A stretch of DNA of 64,000 nucleotides from Bactericera cockerelli (taxonomy: Eukaryota; Arthropoda; Insecta; Hemiptera; Triozidae): positions 1,570,613-1,634,612 of the forward strand of contig CM044957.1 in NCBI GenBank assembly GCA_024516035.1. Reading direction: 5' to 3'. A program made the position numbers and the translations under genes. Below the pieces are notes generated by a model that was not told the origin of the DNA, searched no databases, and saw only the letters and a program-made list of their open reading frames with translations. Shown here piece after piece: positions 59,801 to 64,000 of the stretch (its first letter is position 1; each line of letters opens with the position of its first letter).

Positions 59801-62497
59801 CAGATCATAGAACTATTATTATGATTCTCATGGCCAGATCATAGAACTATTATTATGATTCTCATGCCCAGATCATAGAACTATTATTATGATTCTCATG
59901 CCCAGATCATAGAACTATTATTATGATTCTCATGGCCAGATCATAGAACTATTATTATGATTCTCATGGCCAGATCATAGAACTATTATTATTATTCTCA
60001 TGGCCAGATCATAGTACTATTATTATGATTCTCATGGCCAGATCATAGAACTATTATTATGATTCTCATGGCCAGATCATAGAACTATTATTATGATTCT
60101 CATGGCCAGATCATAGAACTATTATTATGATTCTCATGCCCAGATCATAGAACTATTATTATGATTCTCATGGCCAGATCATAGAACTATTATTATGATT
60201 CTCATGCCCAGATCATAGAACTATTATTATGATTCTCATGGCCATATCATAGAACTATTATTATGATTCTCATGGCCAGATCATAGAACTATTATTATGA
60301 TTCTCATGGCCAGATCATAGAACTATTATTATGATTCTCATGGCCAGATCATAGAACTATTATTATGATTCTCGTGCCCAGATCATAGAGCTATTATTAT
60401 GATTCTCATGCCCAGATCATAGAACTATTACTATGATTCTCATGCCCAGATCATAGAGCTATTATTATGATTCTCATGCCCAGATCATAGAGCTATTATT
60501 ATGATTCTCATGGCCAGATCATAGAACTATTATTATGATTCTCATGCCCAGATCATAGAGCTATTATTATGATTCTCCTGCCCAGATCATAGAGCTGCAG
60601 GAGGCGGCCCAGTTCTACCAGGCGGCGCCCAACGCCCTGAGCGACATGAACGCCACGGTGAAGACTTGGCGCACCCGCCTGCCCGTCATAGCCGACTCCC
60701 TGGGCCACTGGAGCGACGTGTTCCTGTGGCGCCAGCACCACTACCAGTTCATCACCAGCCACTTCGACGCCCTCAAGTATGCGGGGGGCAACGCGGGCAA
60801 CCGCAGCATCCTGGGCGTCCACTCCTCCGCTCAGGTGAGTCCGGGGTTCGAGCCCCGAAAAAATGTGAACAGCAATTGAAAAAAAAATATTTTTAATTTG
60901 TGATTTTGGTCATGTCACGACGAGAGTGTTACCCTCCATTCGCAGGAAACTCACAAACCTGCTACCCACATTAAACTCACCCAACCTGGGTTAGGCCAGA
61001 ATGCCAGCATCACGAAGTCTTCACCTCGCTGGACGTTGTTTAACTTCGGTGATCCTAAGAGAACCGAAATACATGTGGTTTCAGGGGTTCCTCAAGGCTC
61101 TGCTTTAGGACCTCTACTATTCTCGTTACTCATTAACGATATTCTTTCTTTTTTTTACGTAAACTTGGCGCCAGTATGTCAATAGTCTCTGTGCCACATC
61201 CCCAGGCTCCCCATTATTCTATTCTATAGTCTATTATTCCAGTCTATTCTATCCCCCAGGCAATCATTCAGTTCGGCAAGGTGGCGCGCAAGCACAACTT
61301 GACCTCTGTGTGTCTGGAGTCCCTGTGCAAGCTCTACCACATCCCCAGCGTGCCTATCGTCGACTGCTTCGAGAAGATTCGACAGCAGGTCAAGTGTTAT
61401 GTCCAGATGGCGACGGCAGACGGCAAGGACCAACTTCAGGAGGTAACAGCTCCGTGCAAACTGGTAATACAGAGGTCGCGGGTTCGAAACTCAGTCTGGA
61501 CATGACAAGTTATCCTCCCATTTAGAATTTCGACCATATAATAAACTGCCAATCTTATGAAGAGTTGAAGAAGAAAGCATTCGATCGAGAAATATTTCAA
61601 AATCAACCAGGCGTAGCCTTTATTTATTTTATTTTATTTATTTAGAAACTCTTTATTAGCAGAACATATATACAGACAAACAATGGTAAAAATTAAATAT
61701 AAAATTGACAGTATTAATAATATAAACAAGAAAAAAAAAAAAAAAATATATATATACATATGTCCTAACTAAAGGGCGGGGTTATTGCCTATGGCAATCT
61801 CTTCCACCCAACCTTTAGAATATGATGATAAATAATACATCATGGAATTTCACAGATGTCCTTTCTATCACCAAACAGTTAAATTGCCTTTTGGTCTGGT
61901 AAAAGTGGTATACTTATTTCGTGATTTATAGGGTCTTCAAATCTTTGTACAGAATTATATCTAATTTACTCAATTTATTAGTTTTATTATCAAATAATTA
62001 TGTATATCCCTCCCACTCTGTTCTGTTCCATCTAAATACGTGAGGCTAGCTTTTCTAGCCTTGCCCAAGCTGGGTGCGGTTAATGTGGGTAGCTGGTACG
62101 ATTCCCAGCGAATGGAGGATAAAACCCCCATCCTGACTATCTATCTCAATCAGGACGTTAAAACCAAATAGAATCAACTGGTTACAATAGATTTAATTAG
62201 GTAGATAGATTTAATAAAATAGATTTAATTGTAAGGATTTCACTGAAAACCCTGCAACCAGGTCAGATAATAATAAGTGATATGTCTTAATGTGATCTAC
62301 CAGCCATAGACGTTGGTTTTCTGTTACCCCTCTACATCTTGTGTGTATGATTGCAGGGTCTGGAAGTGATAGATACTACATCATGTGTGTATGATTGCAG
62401 GGCCTGGAAGTGATAGAGCACACCAACCTAACTTACCTGACCAAGGAAATGACGGCAGAGTTCTATGCTCTCAAGGGAATGTTGCTCGCGCAAATAG
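39144..62497 (+). CDS. TRRAP: Transformation/transcription domain-associated protein; N-terminal about 2,966 codons, continues off right edge
   Basis: TRRAP (Tra1/Nipped-A) is a giant nuclear PIKK-family pseudokinase that binds activators and anchors the SAGA and Tip60/NuA4 acetyltransferases. Thirteen coding exons: 39144-39189, 39930-40054, 40819-40929, 41364-41552, 42289-42486, 42883-43049, 48362-48597, 49144-56095, 57071-57251, 58851-59015, 60586-60834, 61260-61442 and 62401-62497. All junction phases agree. Recognition: SSPQY-type start (TSPQYHSFLEL), LERENEENALLAIRIFFKLH, ELPIIVVFIYQLY, QIKGLSFLAYVVGVYRE, EITKLRKELLIATRQIL, then the HEAT-repeat body. The FAT part starts in exon 9 (CCKELNQWKTLQEYG), with LWRSYPRVVSHIHLPLLQAA and TKEMTAEFYALKGMLLAQI. 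The rest of FAT, the kinase-like domain and FATC are outside the window. Human TRRAP is about 3,860 residues. Six of its exon edges carry tandem junction repeats. Confidence 0.96.
39210..39370. mobile_element. SINE S5 copy
   Basis: TTAATGTCACTTTCAACTGC, AGGGTTTTTACCCTCCATTC, ACTCACAAACCAGCTACTCA, beginning 20 bp past the TRRAP exon 1 donor. Confidence 0.65.
39655..39735 (-). repeat. SINE S2 fragment
   Basis: ATATCGCCTTATTTATACTG to CCAGCAGTAAGCCCAAGA; the head half is missing. Confidence 0.7.
39930..40054 (+). CDS. TRRAP: TRRAP exon 2
   Basis: 125 nt encoding GDVAQMLNKYILCINSLL through TLQEISDNLD, equivalent to the vertebrate MMQEVSENFE segment. Confidence 0.88.
40115..40300 (-). mobile_element. 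SINE S3-related copy
   Basis: TATTTTATGGTCAAAGTCTC, GATTTGAACCAATGGATCTC, CTTGACCACTTGACGCC. Confidence 0.55.
40488..40690 (+). mobile_element. SINE S6 copy
   Basis: TAGTCACCGTAGCCAAGTGA, GGGTTCAATTCCCAGCGGGA; the middle is deleted compared with 29222, and the tail AATTGTGATATAATAACACA is shared. Confidence 0.7.
40819..40929 (+). CDS. TRRAP: TRRAP exon 3
   Basis: 111 nt, IILTSPQYHSFLELCINVF to TSENHIQ; phase 0 at both ends. Confidence 0.9.
41364..41552 (+). CDS. TRRAP: TRRAP exon 4
   Basis: 189 nt, RTRKVMLELISRFPFNEYI to LHKHCRPPLHTE. Its donor edge is amplified downstream. Confidence 0.93.
41538..42024 (+). repeat. Tandem array copying the TRRAP exon 4 donor edge
   Basis: About 13 units of 35-40 bp: CCCCTACACACGGAG, the donor GTAATATAATAAG and a C-run of variable length. 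The first unit is the real exon edge at 41552/41553. Confidence 0.95.
42055..42190. repeat. Copy of the repeat at 8665-8790
   Basis: Shares GTAAAAAGTTAGTGATCGGC and the CGCATGGTCT and CGCTAGT blocks. Confidence 0.6.
42289..42486 (+). CDS. TRRAP: TRRAP exon 5
   Basis: 198 nt, APRFIKYTQVAYNSLAKNM to REPEGKVT; ends at a GTGAGT donor. Confidence 0.9.
42650..42830 (+). repeat. Dispersed repeat copy, as at 110-255
   Basis: GTGGCAGAGAATGCCTAAGG, TTCGCCCCGGATTA, AT-rich tail with ATTGTTCTTTATTTT. Confidence 0.55.
42883..43049 (+). CDS. TRRAP: TRRAP exon 6
   Basis: 167 nt, VKIFPRGCQSLKTAQELPII to NTINLCPPIQF, phase 2 out. Its last about 51 nt and donor seed the 5-kb array. Confidence 0.93.
43050..48044 (+). 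repeat. 5-kb minisatellite of the TRRAP exon 6 donor edge, about 90 units
   Basis: Units begin with the donor GTGAGTAC and continue AGAGTTCATCATTCTCAA, CACCATCAACCTGTGCCC and GCCCATTCAGTTCAG. So 8 intron bases plus about 51 exon bases make 59 bp; a short class near 50 bp lacks the middle (GTTCATCCCCATCAACCTGT). Nearly every unit keeps CAG/GTGAGT. Variation is mostly C/T in CTGTGYCCGCC and one-base indels. The last unit loses its donor (TTCAG/TTGGTC) where SINE sequence starts. Confidence 0.97.
48060..48300 (+). mobile_element. SINE S3 fragment followed by SINE S2 copy
   Basis: GGAACAATTCATGCACTAGA and TACCTGGATTACCAGACCAG come from S3; GCGGGTTTAAAACCCAGCCA to CGGGCAGTATAAATAAAACG is S2 in plus orientation. 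Confidence 0.7.
48362..48597 (+). CDS. TRRAP: TRRAP exon 7
   Basis: 236 nt, TASEAHKESFIDLLAAQIKG to RQILQTDFRE; CCCCCCAG acceptor, AGTGAGT donor. Confidence 0.93.
48600..49143. other. TRRAP intron 7
   Basis: AT-rich. It contains a local repetition of AAGCATTTGCTTTTGCTC-like words at 48690-48980. No gene or RNA seen. Confidence 0.4.
49144..56095 (+). CDS. TRRAP: TRRAP exon 8, a single 6.95-kb exon
   Basis: 6,952 nt, 2,317 codons with no intron, covering most of the HEAT-repeat body: KFVPRMKILLDESVVLGAG to EMLLWEQQLV. The 5' 700 bases and the last 900 are markedly GC-rich (codons ending in C or G), the middle less so. Vertebrate TRRAP splits the same region into dozens of exons, so this exon probably reflects intron loss. 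Confidence 0.96.
56200..56295. repeat. Dispersed repeat, TTACTTGGGGTCGGCATTGG type
   Basis: Third copy of the repeat at 13870 and 36505, here starting CTTCTTCTTTCGCTTTGCC. Confidence 0.5.
56633..56825 (-). mobile_element. SINE S2 copy
   Basis: ATATCGCCTTATTTATACTG, GGGTTTCGAACCCGCGACCT, CTGAGCTAACGGTACCG. Confidence 0.8.
56848..57030 (-). mobile_element. Retroelement 3'-end-like repeat with poly(T) start
   Basis: A long T run, then AGCTTTATTAGATAGAACAA and CCTACCTAAAGGGCGGGGTT. Reads on the minus strand as a 3' end with poly(A). Confidence 0.6.
57071..57251 (+). CDS. TRRAP: TRRAP exon 9
   Basis: 181 nt, CCKELNQWKTLQEYGKCSS to VPKELQWK, start of the FAT region. A retroelement-tail-like repeat ends only 40 bases before its acceptor; its donor edge is amplified. 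Confidence 0.93.
57215..58405 (+). repeat. Tandem array copying the TRRAP exon 9 donor edge, about 25 units
   Basis: Main unit about 47 bp: GTAATGTGTTAAGCTGCAGT, GAGGTGCCCAAGGAACTGCA, GTGGAAG. It holds about 35 exon bases, the donor and 11 intron bases. Shorter units (CTGCAGTGGAAGGTAATGTG only) and variant families (GCGAGGTGTCC, GTGTGATGTCC) alternate in blocks, showing higher-order duplication. Confidence 0.95.
58851..59015 (+). CDS. TRRAP: TRRAP exon 10
   Basis: 165 nt, VCLYSGYLGICHPGEQPV to SHIHLPLLQAAQQ; CTCGCAG acceptor, GTGAGT donor. Confidence 0.93.
59446..59639 (-). mobile_element. SINE S2 copy
   Basis: ATATCGCCTTATTTATACTG, GGGTTTTGAACTCACGACTT, CTGAGCTACCGGGACAG. It ends about 30 bp before the acceptor array. 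Confidence 0.8.
59664..60595 (+). repeat. Tandem array copying the TRRAP exon 11 acceptor edge, about 26 units
   Basis: 35-bp unit: ATTATTATGATTCTCATG, CCCAG, ATCATAGAACT. It holds about 24 intron bases, the acceptor and 11 exon bases. The first unit keeps a longer piece of exon (to GCAGGAGGCGGCCCAG). Many internal units read GGCCAG instead of GCCCAG. The last acceptor at 60585 joins the full exon. Confidence 0.96.
60586..60834 (+). CDS. TRRAP: TRRAP exon 11
   Basis: 249 nt, IIELQEAAQFYQAAPNALS to NRSILGVHSSAQ. Its acceptor edge is the last unit of an acceptor array. Confidence 0.93.
60905..61060. mobile_element. SINE S5 copy
   Basis: TCACGACGAGAGTGTTACCC, ACTCACAAACCTGCTACCCA, CACCCAACCTGGGTTAGGCC. 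Confidence 0.65.
61048..61148 (+). pseudogene. Fragment of a non-LTR retrotransposon reverse transcriptase
   Basis: One frame reads RTEIHVV then SGVPQGSALGPLLFSLLIND, the well-known RT motif region (GVPQGSxLGPLLF-x-x-x-IND) of non-LTR elements. It is only about 33 codons, breaks into AT-rich sequence on the right, and joins S5-like sequence on the left. Non-functional relic in TRRAP intron 11. Confidence 0.8.
61260..61442 (+). CDS. TRRAP: TRRAP exon 12
   Basis: 183 nt, AIIQFGKVARKHNLTSVCL to ATADGKDQLQE. An S2 SINE fragment begins just past the donor. Confidence 0.93.
61450..61555 (+). mobile_element. SINE S2 partial copy
   Basis: GGTCGCGGGTTCGAAACTCA, GACATGACAAGTTATCCTCC, then loss of the body near 61555. 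Confidence 0.65.
61640..61815 (-). mobile_element. Retroelement 3'-end-like repeat
   Basis: ACTCTTTATTAGCAGAACAT, then CCTAACTAAAGGGCGGGGTT and CAATCTCTTCCACCCAACCT; same family as 14150 and 56848. Confidence 0.55.
62040..62180 (+). mobile_element. SINE S5 copy
   Basis: Opposite orientation to most S5 copies: GCCCAAGCTGGGTGCGGTTA, CCCAGCGAATGGAGGATAAA, AGGACGTTAAAACCAAATAG. Confidence 0.65.
62332..62425 (+). repeat. Duplicated acceptor edge of TRRAP exon 13
   Basis: Two copies of about 47 bp: TGTGTGTATGATTGCAGGG, TCTGGAAGTGATAGATAC and TGTGTGTATGATTGCAGGG, CCTGGAAGTGATAGAGCAC. Each has an acceptor CAG and about 20 exon bases; only the second joins the exon. Confidence 0.92.
62401..62497 (+). 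CDS. TRRAP: TRRAP exon 13 (last one in the window)
   Basis: 97 nt, GLEVIEHTNLTYLTKEMTAE to LLAQI, phase 1 out. Both edges are duplicated: the acceptor once, the donor dozens of times. Confidence 0.92.
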
Positions 62498-64000
62498 GTA
62501 AGGCACCCTCAGAACAAGCAAATAGGTAAGGTACCCCCAGAACAAGCAAATAGGTAAGGCACCCTCAGAACAAGCAAATAGGTAAGGCACCCTCAGAACA
62601 AGCAAATAGGTAAGGCACCCTCAGAACAAGCAAATAGGTAAGGCACCCTCAGAACAAGCAAATAGGTAAGGCACCCTCAGAACAAGCAAATAGGTAAGGC
62701 ACCCTCAGAACAAGCAAATAGGTAAGGTACCCTCAGAACAAGCAAATAGGTAAGCAGCCTCAGAACAAGCAAATAGGTAAGGTACCCTCAGAACAAGCAA
62801 ATAGGTAAGCAGCCTCAGAACAAGCAAATAGGTAAGGCACCCTCAGCAAATAGGTAAGGCACCCCCAGAACAAGCAAATAGGTAAGGCACCCTCAGAACA
62901 AGCAAATAGGTAAGGTACCCTCAGAACAAGCAAATAGGTAAGACGCCCTCAGAACAAGCAAATAGGTAAGGCACCCCCAGAACAAGCAAATAGGTAAGGC
63001 ACCCCCAGAACAAGCAAATAGGTAAGGCACCCTCAGAACAAGCAAATAGGTAAGGCACCCTCAGAACAAGCAAATAGGTAAGGCACCCTCAGAACAAGCA
63101 AATAGGTAAGGCACCCTCAGAACAAGCAAACAGGTAAGGCACCCTCAGAACAAGCAAATAGGTAAGGCACCCTCAGAACAAGCAAATAGGTAAGGCACCC
63201 CCAGAACAAGCAAATAGGTAAGGCGCCCTCAGAACAAGCAAATAGGTAAGGCACCCTCAGAACAAGCAAATAGGTAAGGCACCCTCAGAACAAGCAAATA
63301 GGTAAGGCACCCTCAGAACAAGCAAATAGGTAAGGCACCCTCAGAACAAGCAAATAGGTAAGGCACCCTCAGAACAAGCAAATAGGTAAGGCACCCTCAG
63401 AACAAGCAAATAGGTAAGGCACCCTCAGAACAAGCAAATAGGTAAGGCACCCTCAGAACAAGCAAATAGGTAAGGCACCCTCAGAACAAGCAAATAGGTA
63501 AGGCACCCTCAGAACAAGCAAATAGGTAAGGCACCCTCAGAACAAGCAACTAGGTAAGGCACCCTCAGAACAAGCAAAAGGTAAGGCACCCTCAGAACAA
63601 GCAAATAGGTAAGGCACCCTCAGAACAAGCAAATAGGTAAGGCACCCTCAGAACAAGCAAAAGGTAAGGCACCCTCAGAACAAGCAAATAGGTAAGGCAC
63701 CCTCAGAACAAGCAAATAGGTAAGGCACCCTCAGAACAAGCAAATAGGTAAGGTACCCTCAGAACAAGCAAATAGGTAAGGCACCCTCAGAACAAGCAAA
63801 TAGGTAAGGTACCCTCAGAACAAGCAAATAGGTAAGGCACCCTCAGAACAAGCAAAAGGTAAGGCACCCTCAGAACAAGCAAATAGGTAAGGCACCCTCA
63901 GAACAAGCAAATAGGTAAAGCACCCTCAGAACAAGCAAAAGGTAAGGCACCCTCAGAACAAGCAAATAGGTAAGGCACCCTCAGAACAAGCAAATAGGTA
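62488..64000 (+). repeat. Tandem array copying the TRRAP exon 13 donor edge, more than 50 units, open at the window end
   Basis: 28-bp unit: GTAAGGCACCCTCAGAACAA, GCAAATAG. Only 8 exon-derived bases (CAAATAG plus neighbour) and the donor are kept, with 18-20 intron bases. Unit length is very constant; a few 26-bp units read GCAAAAGGTAAG. It continues beyond 64000. Confidence 0.97.

Overview
The window is nuclear DNA from an animal, most likely an arthropod and probably an insect. The protein-coding exons have GT-AG introns and read as animal housekeeping genes. The introns are AT-rich and packed with tRNA-derived SINEs, foldback elements and copies of TATACAGGGTG-type termini. A hemipteran is my best guess, but nothing here proves the order. 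There are no operons and no bacterial features.

Layout. (1) 262-26129, minus strand: the first seven coding exons of the mitochondrial glycine dehydrogenase (GLDC, P-protein of the glycine cleavage system); the gene runs off the left edge before the pyridoxal-phosphate lysine region. Its fourth intron is about 19 kb and holds most of the mobile DNA plus a nested gene on the opposite strand. (2) 19431-21707, plus strand: an uninterrupted 758-residue Cid1/TUTase-type terminal nucleotidyltransferase with all three catalytic aspartates. (3) 2041-2114, minus strand: an intact tRNA-Thr(AGT) in GLDC intron 5. (4) 32091-36839, minus strand: a WDR73-like WD-repeat gene in five exons, with one apparent frameshift. 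(5) 39144-62497, plus strand: the N-terminal about 2,966 codons of TRRAP, the pseudokinase scaffold of SAGA/Tip60 acetyltransferase complexes, including one 6.95-kb exon; the rest lies beyond the right edge. WDR73 and TRRAP are head to head across about 2.3 kb.

The most striking feature is not a gene. At least ten of the GLDC and TRRAP exon edges carry tandem-repeat arrays whose unit spans the splice junction: the last or first bases of the exon, the splice site itself and a few intron bases. The arrays range from 2 copies to about 90 (43050-48044, about 5 kb). They amplify 5' splice sites at six exons and 3' splice sites at four. I call them splice-junction minisatellites. They could be a genome-wide process in this species or, in part, an assembly artefact, and long reads would decide.

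Other repeats. Seven SINE-like families recur and are labelled S1-S7 here. S1 has a tRNA-like head and a tail ending in CACTCATCTT plus A-run. S2 has a body reading TTATACTGCCCGATTAGG and a head ending in CTACCGGGACAG. S3 has a GTGCACTGGTAGTCAAGTGG head. S4 has a TTTGTGATGTCACAACTACT body. S5 has a GGGGTTTTACCCTCCATTCG body. S6 has a CACCGTGGCCGAGTGAGTTA head. S7 has a CCTCCGTGGCTCAGTGGTTA head. There are also two long inverted-repeat elements (10023-11680 and 12968-13508), a 2.9-kb DNA element inserted inside an S1 SINE (5282-8219), and two arrays rich in the monomeric nuclear-receptor site TCAAGGTCA. All calls come from reading the sequence; no database search was possible.
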